From the NCBI GenBank assembly GCA_025928735.1, contig JAICIW010000189.1, positions 1 through 5,274 on the forward strand: a DNA stretch of 5,274 nucleotides, read 5' to 3'. Within the stretch, counting starts at the first letter, position 1; each line of letters begins with the position of its first letter. The stretch is from Rhodanobacteraceae bacterium (lineage in GTDB: Bacteria > Pseudomonadota > Gammaproteobacteria > Xanthomonadales > Rhodanobacteraceae). The position numbers were made by a program, and so were the translations under genes. The notes under the pieces were generated by a model that was not told the origin of the DNA, ran no database searches, and worked only from the letters and a program-made list of their open reading frames with translations. This document shows positions 1 to 5,274 of the stretch, in pieces.

Positions 1-504
1 GCCGACAAGATCACCGACGCACAGGTGAAGTTGCAGCAGCTTACGCGCGATTACGATGTCACCCGCAAGCAGTACGACGAGTTGATGTCACGTTTGAATA
101 CCGCGCAACTTTCGCAGGACGCGACGCAAAGCGGCAACAACCTGAAATTCCGGGTCATCAGCCCTCCGATCGTGCCGCTGCTTCCCGACGGGCCCAAGCG
201 CGGACTGATGTTGCTGGCCGTGTTCGTGCTGGCGCTGGGCATCGGTGGCGCATTCGGATTTTTCCTGCACAAGATCAAGCCGGTTTTCCTCAGTCTCAAG
301 AGCCTGCGCGAGTTTGGTGACTACCCCGTCATCGGCACCTTCAGCTTGGTAGCCTCCACCGGTCGTCTGGAACAGCGGCACCGGGAAGTCGTCGGATTCT
401 GCGCCGGTGTGGCCTTGCTTGCGGTGGTGCTGGCGCTGGGCCTCGCCTTCAAGGCGCCGCTTGCCAGCATGATGCAACACGTGTTCGTCCTGGGGGCCAC
501 ATGA
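1..504 (+). CDS. XrtA-type polysaccharide chain-length determinant (Wzz/GumC-like co-polymerase), 3' part
   Basis: The reading frame is open from base 1, so this is the last 167 residues of a longer protein; the GTG at base 25 is internal and not a start. Residues 1-45 are a polar helical stretch rich in Lys, Gln, Asp and Arg, like the periplasmic coiled coil of co-polymerases. Next comes the family's proline-rich motif (FRVISPPIVPLLPDGPKR, residues 50-67) leading into a first membrane segment (about 68-90). A basic linker (91-130) carries a PVIG motif (109-112), the usual LG-type motif that follows the last membrane helix in this family. A second hydrophobic segment (about 131-151) and a short tail end the protein. 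Co-polymerases in the inner membrane set polysaccharide length with the polymerase and a tyrosine kinase. No kinase domain is fused here; the kinase is the next gene, overlapping by ATGA (501-504). Family assignment is strong; the XrtA subtype follows from context. Confidence 0.9.
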   Translation, partial: ADKITDAQVKLQQLTRDYDVTRKQYDELMSRLNTAQLSQDATQSGNNLKFRVISPPIVPLLPDGPKRGLMLLAVFVLALGIGGAFGFFLHKIKPVFLSLKSLREFGDYPVIGTFSLVASTGRLEQRHREVVGFCAGVALLAVVLALGLAFKAPLASMMQHVFVLGAT

Positions 505-1433
505 GCATTGTCGAGAAGGCAGCCGAAAAGCTCCGGACACAGCGGCCTGCCGAACAGCCGGGGTCGCCGCAGGTTGAAGAAGTCACCGAAGCGCCTGTCG
601 CGCCGACGGTCGAGCGTCTGCAGGAGCAACGCCATGCAGTTCGCCGTGATGCGGCGGACGGCGAGGTGGTGCACATCGATCTGGATGCCTTGGTGCGCGC
701 AGGACTGTTGCCCTCCGAAGACGAAGCGTCCGGCCGCCTGTCCAACGAGGTGCGACGCGCCAAGCTGCCGTTGCTGAACAATGCCACGGGCAAGAGCGCC
801 AAGGTGCCCGAGTTCGCCGACCGCATCGTGGTGACCAGTGCGGTGCCCGGCGAAGGCAAGACCTTCACGGCGATCCACCTGGCCATGAGTCTTGCGCGCG
901 AGCCAGATTTCGAGGTGTTGCTGCTGGATGCCGATATCCCGAAGTCCGATGTGACCCGTACGTTCGGGCTGGAGGGTTACCCGGGCCTCATGGACATCCT
1001 GGTGGATGAAATGCGCCGGCCCACGGACGTGATCCTGCGTACCGATGTTCCGAATCTTTTCCTGGTGCCGGCTGGCCAACGCAGTTCGTTGGCGGCCGAA
1101 CTGTTCGGCGGACGCCGCATGGCCCAGGTGCTGGAGGAACTCGGCGCCAGCAGCAAGCAACGTCTGCTCGTGTTCGATTCCTCCCCGCTGCTCGCGACAC
1201 CCGAGGCCCGGGTGCTCGCTTCGCAGATGGGGCAGGTCGTGGTGGTGGTGGGTGCCGGGCACACCCGCCGGTATGAGCTGAAGTCAGCGCTGGAGGGTCT
1301 GGGTGGCTCGCAATATGTCGGTTTGATCCTCAACAAGAGCCGCCTGCCGGCAATCGAAAATCCCTACTACGGGTACTACGGACAATACGGAAACACTCAG
1401 CCGACCAATCGCGACCGGCTTCTGGGCCGATGA
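501..1433 (+). CDS. XrtA-associated tyrosine autokinase (BY-kinase, CpsD/CapB-like)
   Basis: 310 residues, cytoplasmic, no membrane segment. It has the P-loop signature of bacterial tyrosine kinases: Walker A SAVPGEGKT (113-121), Walker A' LLLDADIP (140-147), Walker B LLVFDSSP (222-229). A C-terminal tyrosine cluster has Tyr 289, 290, 292, 293 and 296, the expected autophosphorylation region. Residues 1-50 are a polar, poorly conserved-looking lead; residues 58-95 (IDLDALVRAGLLP, then EVRRAKLPLLNNA) match the segment before the kinase core in the XrtA-associated family. BY-kinases are activated by the cytoplasmic part of a co-polymerase and cycle between phosphorylated and unphosphorylated forms to control polymerisation; here that partner is the preceding gene. 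The start ATG overlaps the upstream stop and has a weak G-run (492-496) as ribosome site, which suggests coupled translation. The Arg often found two residues after the second Asp of Walker A' is Lys 148 or absent. An unrelated ParA/MinD ATPase is unlikely given the tyrosine tail. Confidence 0.93.
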   Translation: MSIVEKAAEKLRTQRPAEQPGSPQVEEVTEAPVAPTVERLQEQRHAVRRDAADGEVVHIDLDALVRAGLLPSEDEASGRLSNEVRRAKLPLLNNATGKSAKVPEFADRIVVTSAVPGEGKTFTAIHLAMSLAREPDFEVLLLDADIPKSDVTRTFGLEGYPGLMDILVDEMRRPTDVILRTDVPNLFLVPAGQRSSLAAELFGGRRMAQVLEELGASSKQRLLVFDSSPLLATPEARVLASQMGQVVVVVGAGHTRRYELKSALEGLGGSQYVGLILNKSRLPAIENPYYGYYGQYGNTQPTNRDRLLGR

Positions 1434-1434
1434 C

Positions 1435-1441
1435 GGAGGGG
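1435..1441 (+). promoter_or_regulatory. Shine-Dalgarno site selecting the beta-barrel start at 1445
   Basis: GGAGGGG lies just inside the first possible ATG (1430) and leaves 5 bases between GGAGG and the in-frame ATG at 1445. The ATG at 1430 has no comparable purine run upstream. This favours 1445 as the real start. The ribosome site therefore sits just after the stop codon of the kinase gene (1431-1433). Confidence 0.7.
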
Positions 1442-1444
1442 CGC

Positions 1445-1516
1445 ATGCGCAGACCATCGGCCAGGGTGGCCCTGTCAATGATTGTCCTGACCGGCTGGAT
1501 GACCGCTGCTGGCGCG
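1445..1516 (+). other. Predicted signal peptide of the beta-barrel protein
   Basis: Residues 1-24: positive start (MRR, Arg 7), hydrophobic core from about residue 8 to 23, and small residues before the probable cleavage site (AGA, then QDAG). The residue after the site is Gln, not Cys, so this looks like a signal peptidase I substrate rather than a lipoprotein. Cleavage position is read by eye. Confidence 0.7.
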
Positions 1517-3040
1517 CAAGATGCTGGTATCGAGCCGGTCTCCCCGAACCCGGCCCAGGGCGATACGACAGACGCGATGCAAAACCTGCTGCCCGGGGTC
1601 ATTCCGCAGCCGACGCCCGAATCGCCCGGTCTGGTAACCGGCGTCACGCTGGGCGAGCTGTACACGGACAATTTGCGGCTGGCGGGCCCCGGCAAGAACA
1701 AGCAGTCGAGCTGGATCACCGAGATCCAGCCATTCGTGAAAGCCGCCACCGGTAGTCCGCGCTTCAGCGGCACGGTCGATTATTCGATCACGGGGTACCT
1801 GTACACGGGTGGCTCGCACGCGCATCAAGTTGCGCAGGACCTGAAAGCCCAAGGCGTACTCACCGTGGTTCCCGATCACTTCTTCGTTGCGGGGAATGCG
1901 AGTTACGGCCGCGCCGTGGTCAACAATGCGATGCCCTCGGGAGCAGGCACGTTTTTCCTGGACAACAATCGTGCCAACGTCGCAACGGCCAGTCTGAGTC
2001 CCTACTGGATCCAGGAGCTCGGCAATATCGGAACCGCGACGATACGTTATACGCACGGGCGGGTCGCGTACAACACTCGCGGCATTTCCGGGGAGAGCGG
2101 GAGCGCGCCGGTCGGACCGGTCAACCTGGACCATCCCGGTGAGGACCGGACCGTGCTGGCGGGGATTTCCAACGTCAACAGCGATGCGGTCCAGGCCAGC
2201 CTGGTCAGCCCGGAGGGGCAGCGGTTCGGGTGGAACATCGCTTATTCGGAGCAACGCCTCGACTACGGCTCTGGACGGCCCGCAGCACGATTTGCGATTG
2301 CCAAGGGGGGCGTCTACTGGCAGTTGAACGTCAACACCCGTTTGCTGGCCGATGCCGGCAAGGAAAACAAATATCTCCCCGATGGCACGATCGAGACGCT
2401 GGCCGCGCCCTTCTGGGATGCTGGATTCCAGTGGTCGTCCACGCGCGACAGCGTCAAGGTGCTGGTGGGCCATCGGTTCTTCGGACGCAGTGGCGAATTT
2501 TCCTGGAGCCATACCGCGGCGCTGTTGACCACGACCGTCAGCTACACCGAGCAACCGACCGACCTGAACCAGCAATTGCTTGGGCAGAATCCGGGCGGTG
2601 TTGTGCTGCCGCCCATCAATGCCGGGCAAATCCCCTCGCTGGCCGAGCGGCGGGTCTATCTGATGAAGCGGGCCATGGCGTCGGCCTCCTACGAGATGCC
2701 CCATGGCAGGCTGCGCTTGACGCTTTATGACGAGTCCCGCCGTTACATCACGCTGGACAATGCGCGCGAAAAAGTCGCGAATGCCGATCTTTCCTGGCTT
2801 TTCGAGATCGGCCCTTACACCACCTTCACGCCGACCTGGGGCTGGCAGCGTTACCGTTTCCGGGGTGGCCAGGTCAACTACACCCAGTTCGCCCAACTGG
2901 CGCTGGTGCACCAGATCAATCCGAACAATTTCGGCAGCCTGCGCTACCGCAACGATTCGCGGAACGCCTATTTCGGCACGCCCGGCACGCACGGCTATCG
3001 GGTCAACGTGCTTTTCCTAGAGTGGACCCATCTGTTCTGA
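1445..3040 (+). CDS. XrtA/PEP-CTERM-associated outer-membrane beta-barrel protein
   Basis: 531 residues from the ATG at 1445; starting at 1430 would add five residues (MTEGR) and give 536. I chose 1445 because it has a good ribosome site and gives a clean signal peptide: Arg-rich start, hydrophobic core VALSMIVLTGWMTAAG, probable cleavage after AGA at residue 24. After a Pro-rich linker (about 25-65), the segment around LGELYTDNLRLA (69-80) resembles the first strand of the XrtA-associated beta-barrel family (TIGR03016 type). The rest shows alternating polar/hydrophobic stretches with many Tyr, Trp and Gly, no long hydrophobic helix, and a C-terminal strand ending VNVLFLEWTHLF with terminal Phe, the signal read by the Bam complex. 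Its position between the kinase and the ATPase suggests a role in export or surface anchoring of the polysaccharide, but no function is proven for the family. Outer-membrane localisation is well supported; the role is inference. Confidence 0.88.
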   Translation: MRRPSARVALSMIVLTGWMTAAGAQDAGIEPVSPNPAQGDTTDAMQNLLPGVIPQPTPESPGLVTGVTLGELYTDNLRLAGPGKNKQSSWITEIQPFVKAATGSPRFSGTVDYSITGYLYTGGSHAHQVAQDLKAQGVLTVVPDHFFVAGNASYGRAVVNNAMPSGAGTFFLDNNRANVATASLSPYWIQELGNIGTATIRYTHGRVAYNTRGISGESGSAPVGPVNLDHPGEDRTVLAGISNVNSDAVQASLVSPEGQRFGWNIAYSEQRLDYGSGRPAARFAIAKGGVYWQLNVNTRLLADAGKENKYLPDGTIETLAAPFWDAGFQWSSTRDSVKVLVGHRFFGRSGEFSWSHTAALLTTTVSYTEQPTDLNQQLLGQNPGGVVLPPINAGQIPSLAERRVYLMKRAMASASYEMPHGRLRLTLYDESRRYITLDNAREKVANADLSWLFEIGPYTTFTPTWGWQRYRFRGGQVNYTQFAQLALVHQINPNNFGSLRYRNDSRNAYFGTPGTHGYRVNVLFLEWTHLF

Positions 3041-3047
3041 GGACGGT

Positions 3048-4106
3048 ATGTACGAGGCGTTTTACAAATTCCAGGGAAAGCCGTTCCGGTTGACGCCGGA
3101 TCCGTCCATGTTGTTTCCGAGCAAGGGCCACAAGCGCGCCATGTCGTACCTGATGTACGGGTTCGAACAGGGCGAGGGATTCGTGATGGTCACCGGCGCC
3201 GTCGGCACCGGCAAAACCCTGCTTATCCAGAAGTTGTTCGAGGATCTGGCGCACCGCAACGTCACGGTCGCCAACATCGCCTCGGCCAACCTCGACAGCG
3301 AAGATGTGCTGCCGGCGGTCGCGTCCGAGTTGAACCTGCCGTTCGAAGGCCGCAGCAAGGAAGCCTTGCTGCACGACCTCAAGCAACACCTGGTCGCGCG
3401 TAGCGCCCGCCATTCGCGCACCTTGCTGGTAGTGGACGAGGCGCAGACGCTCACCCCGGCGGCACTCGAGATGTTGCGCATCCTCACCAATCTCGAACAG
3501 CGCGGACGCGCGCTGCTGCAGGTTTTTCTGGTCGGCCAGAGCGATTTGCGGGAAATCATTGTCGCGAACCGGATGGAACAGTTGCGCCAGCGCATCATCG
3601 CGACGTTCCGGCTGGAACCCATGGAACCCGAGGAAAGCCGGGAATACATCCTGCACCGGTTGCACGCGGTCGGCTGGAAAAACGACCCGCGATTCGATCC
3701 CACGATCTTTGCAGGCGTCCACCACGCCAGCCGCGGGATTCCGCGCAAGATCAACCTGATCATGGACAGGCTGTTGCTGTTTGGTTACCTGGAAGACCGC
3801 CACGAGTTGGACCATGCCGCGCTCACCACGGTCCTCAACGAATTGCGCGAGGAAATGCCCGACATACCGCAGACGCTGGAGCCGACGTTGCCGTTGCGCG
3901 GCGTTGCACCGGCCTCTTCAACCTCGGCCGTGGAACACGAAAACGAACTGCTGGAGCTGGAACTCAAGCGCAACAACATCCTGAAGCAATTGCTGCATGA
4001 AGAGGATCGGCTGAAAAGGATCCTGCGGGGCGGGGCCGGCGCGCGGGAAGACGCTGGGGGTACGGGCGAGCTGCGGCCGGTGGGCTTGGGCGGCGGGAGC
4101 AAATGA
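3048..4106 (+). CDS. XrtA-associated AAA ATPase (ExeA/GspA-like)
   Basis: 352 residues. It opens with MYEAFYKFQGKPFRLTPDP, the typical start of ExeA-like ATPases (YxxFY...FxLTPDP). Walker A is GAVGTGKT (50-57), Walker B LLVVDEAQ (126-133), a sensor-1-like FLVGQ (160-164), Arg finger candidates in LRQRI (179-183), and a sensor-2-like GIPRKIN (230-236). The AAA core ends near residue 270. A charged helix (about 295-327, rich in Glu, Leu, Lys, Arg) predicts a coiled coil, and the tail (328-352) is Gly-rich. ExeA of type II secretion has a transmembrane segment and a periplasmic peptidoglycan-binding domain; neither is seen here, so this is a soluble cytoplasmic protein. Members of this type occur beside XrtA polysaccharide genes; a role in driving or assembling the export machinery is inference. 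The ribosome site GAGG (3039-3042) overlaps the preceding stop, with 7 bases between the genes. Confidence 0.92.
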   Translation: MYEAFYKFQGKPFRLTPDPSMLFPSKGHKRAMSYLMYGFEQGEGFVMVTGAVGTGKTLLIQKLFEDLAHRNVTVANIASANLDSEDVLPAVASELNLPFEGRSKEALLHDLKQHLVARSARHSRTLLVVDEAQTLTPAALEMLRILTNLEQRGRALLQVFLVGQSDLREIIVANRMEQLRQRIIATFRLEPMEPEESREYILHRLHAVGWKNDPRFDPTIFAGVHHASRGIPRKINLIMDRLLLFGYLEDRHELDHAALTTVLNELREEMPDIPQTLEPTLPLRGVAPASSTSAVEHENELLELELKRNNILKQLLHEEDRLKRILRGGAGAREDAGGTGELRPVGLGGGSK

Positions 4107-5011
4107 GCGTGTCCGCGCAACCCGAGCCGATCACCAATGCCATGACCGTCGACGTCGAAGATTATTTCCAGGTCGCAGCGTTCGACGGTTGCATTCGACG
4201 GGAAGATTGGTCGCGTTGGCCCGCCCGCGTGGAGGCCAACACGCGGCGCATTCTCGAACTGTTCGATGAAAGCGGGGTGCACGCGACCTTCTTCACGCTC
4301 GGCTGGGTGGCCGAACGCTGGCCCGCGCTGGTGCGCGACATCGCAGCCTCCGGTCACGAGGTCGCGAGCCACGGGTTCGGACACGAGCGATTGACCGCGC
4401 TGGACCGCGGCGCCTTTCGCGACGGTGTCGTGCGTACCAAGCACTTGCTGGAAGACATCAGTGGCACGCAGGTCAGCGGCTACCGTGCGCCGAGTTGGTC
4501 GATCGGGCCCACCACCTTGTGGGCACACCAGGAACTTCGCGATGCGGGCTACCGGTACAGCTCCAGCATCGTTCCGATCCGGCACGACCTGTACGGAATG
4601 CCGGCGGCCCCCCGCTTTGCGTTCGTCGCGGGGCCGTCGGGACTCTTGGAAGTGCCGGCCACGACGGTGCGATTCTGGGGTCGCAACTGGCCTTGTGGCG
4701 GCGGCGGCTTTTTCCGCCTGCTGCCCTACCCGCTTTTCAGCCGCGGCCTGAAGCGCGTCAATGGCAAGGAGCGGCGACCCACGGTTTTCTATTTCCATCC
4801 GTGGGAGATCGATCCCGGTCAGCCGCGGGTGCCGGGCGTCTCCCTGAAAAATCGCACGCGCCATTACTTGAATCTCAAGCACATGGCGCCGCGCGTGCGG
4901 CGATTGCTGCGCGATTTTCGGTTCGATCGCATGGACCGGGTGTTTCCAGTGGGCGCCGGTGCGGAGTATCCGGTCGTGGCACTTGCGGCAGCCGGAACCG
5001 GCCCGCAATGA
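4103..5011 (+). CDS. XrtA-associated polysaccharide deacetylase (NodB/CE4 family)
   Basis: 302 residues. CE4 motifs in order: motif 1 TVDVEDYF (15-22; Asp 17, Glu 19, Asp 20), motif 2 SHGFGH (89-94; His 90 and His 94 as metal ligands), motif 3 YRAPSWS (127-133; Arg 128, Trp 132), a motif 4 region around LEVPATTV (182-189), and motif 5 FYFHPWEID (229-237; His 232). The opening DVEDYFQV is the signature of the XrtA-associated subfamily (TIGR03006 type) rather than of secreted TFDDG chitin or peptidoglycan deacetylases. The enzyme should remove N- or O-acyl groups from sugars using a divalent metal. There is no signal peptide or membrane segment, so it probably acts in the cytoplasm or at the inner face of the membrane. 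The start ATG overlaps the ATPase stop (ATGA, 4103-4106), with GGGAG at 4095-4099. The in-frame ATG at 4142 has no ribosome site and would begin right at motif 1, so it is unlikely. Confidence 0.93.
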   Translation: MSVSAQPEPITNAMTVDVEDYFQVAAFDGCIRREDWSRWPARVEANTRRILELFDESGVHATFFTLGWVAERWPALVRDIAASGHEVASHGFGHERLTALDRGAFRDGVVRTKHLLEDISGTQVSGYRAPSWSIGPTTLWAHQELRDAGYRYSSSIVPIRHDLYGMPAAPRFAFVAGPSGLLEVPATTVRFWGRNWPCGGGGFFRLLPYPLFSRGLKRVNGKERRPTVFYFHPWEIDPGQPRVPGVSLKNRTRHYLNLKHMAPRVRRLLRDFRFDRMDRVFPVGAGAEYPVVALAAAGTGPQ

Positions 5012-5016
5012 GGGGG
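5011..5016 (+). promoter_or_regulatory. Shine-Dalgarno site for the FemAB-like gene
   Basis: AGGGGG begins at the last base of the deacetylase stop and leaves 7 bases before the ATG at 5024. A nearer ATG at 5017 is too close to this site and opens a different frame with no recognisable protein, so the site supports 5024. Confidence 0.65.
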
Positions 5017-5023
5017 ATGTTTC

Positions 5024-5274
5024 ATGTTGGACCATGTCAACGAAAAGCGCCCGCTCGGCGCCTGTGCCATCAAGCGCTACACCCGTGACGATGCCGATCG
5101 CTGGGACGCGTTTGTCGGCGCGGCGGACGGCGCGACGTTTTTCCATCGCGCGGCGTGGCGCGACATCATCGCGCACGAGCTCGGTCACCGCGCCCATTAT
5201 TTGTATGCGGAGCGCGACGGTTCGATAAGCGGCATCCTTCCGCTGGTCGAGATTCGCAGCAGGCTGTTCGGCCA
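5024..5274 (+). CDS. FemAB-like XrtA/PEP-CTERM-associated protein, 5' part
   Basis: The frame runs open from ATG 5024 to the window end, giving 83 full codons and two bases; the stop is outside. The translation starts MLDHVNEKRP and contains ATFFHRAAWRDII (37-49), then HRAHYLYAERDG (55-66) and ISGILPLVEIRSRLFG (68-83). That pattern (W..FV, T.FH...W, hyL.Ae..g.i.G.LPL...kS.LFG) is the N-terminal part of the GNAT-fold FemAB-like family found with XrtA (TIGR03019 type). Classical FemAB proteins transfer amino acids from tRNA to peptidoglycan precursors; the substrate of this subfamily is not known. There is no signal peptide, so it is likely cytoplasmic. It lies 12 bases after the deacetylase stop, so the two are probably co-translated and may act on the same glycan. 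The assignment rests on the N-terminal third only. Confidence 0.85.
   Translation, partial: MLDHVNEKRPLGACAIKRYTRDDADRWDAFVGAADGATFFHRAAWRDIIAHELGHRAHYLYAERDGSISGILPLVEIRSRLFG

Noticed and set aside
25..27. GTG at base 25 as a start for the first gene
   Set aside because: The frame is open from base 1, there is no ribosome site, and the protein would lack the N-terminal membrane helix and most of the periplasmic domain of a co-polymerase.
476..485. 10-base perfect palindrome AACACGTGTT near the end of the chain-length gene
   Set aside because: It lies within coding sequence (residues 159-162), has no repeat partner or promoter nearby, and such short palindromes occur by chance.
321..1262. 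313-codon minus-strand frame opposite the chain-length and kinase genes
   Set aside because: His/Gln/Arg-rich composition, typical of the complement of a GC-rich gene; no motif found.
1475..2992. 505-codon open frame on the minus strand, antisense to the beta-barrel gene
   Set aside because: Long antisense frames are common in GC-rich coding DNA. The translation is Arg/Gly/Gln-rich without a recognisable domain, while the plus strand has a signal peptide, family motif and C-terminal barrel signature.
4022..4101. G-rich stretch at the end of the ATPase gene, considered as a structured RNA element or terminator
   Set aside because: It encodes the Gly-rich tail in frame up to the stop, there is no stem followed by a T-run, and the next gene overlaps the stop, so termination here makes no sense.
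4495..5088. 197-codon plus-strand frame overlapping the deacetylase, with ATG 5017 as another possible start at its 3' side
   Set aside because: It is out of frame with the deacetylase motifs and with the FemAB-like protein, and its translation matches no known pattern.
3785..5197. 470-codon open frame on the minus strand across the ATPase end, deacetylase and FemAB-like start
   Set aside because: It runs across three plus-strand genes with clear motifs, is low in complexity (Ser and Arg runs) and shows no domain; it is a GC-driven shadow.

Overview
The window is a run of six same-strand genes in GC-rich DNA. It matches the exopolysaccharide locus that accompanies the exosortase XrtA (EpsH)/PEP-CTERM protein-sorting system. 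Gene families and order (chain-length protein, tyrosine autokinase, outer-membrane beta-barrel, ExeA-like ATPase, NodB-type deacetylase, FemAB-like transferase) are those of XrtA-type Gram-negative bacteria. A beta- or gammaproteobacterium is the best guess; the sequence does not allow a genus call. No exosortase or PEP-CTERM substrate lies inside the window, so the XrtA link rests on gene families and order.

Layout: (1) 1-504, 3' part of a polysaccharide co-polymerase/chain-length determinant whose 5' end is outside the window. (2) 501-1433, cytoplasmic bacterial tyrosine (BY) autokinase with a C-terminal tyrosine cluster. (3) 1445-3040, secreted outer-membrane beta-barrel of the XrtA-associated family. 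(4) 3048-4106, AAA ATPase resembling ExeA/GspA but without a peptidoglycan-binding domain. (5) 4103-5011, polysaccharide deacetylase without a signal peptide. (6) 5024-5274, 5' part of a FemAB-like protein cut by the window end. Genes overlap by 4 bases (ATGA) or lie within 13 bases of each other. There is no room for internal promoters or terminators, so this is almost certainly one transcript with translational coupling.

How they probably work together (inference from the families): the chain-length protein and kinase form a split inner-membrane co-polymerase/kinase pair that controls polymerisation and chain length. The beta-barrel is a candidate outer-membrane component for export or anchoring of the polymer. 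The ATPase may power or organise assembly of the envelope machinery. The deacetylase and FemAB-like protein probably modify the glycan or its lipid-linked precursor in the cytoplasm. I see no RNA genes, mobile elements, CRISPR arrays or sizeable repeats, and no gene-free stretch longer than 12 bases. The system is recognisable rather than new, but several of its parts have no settled biochemical function.
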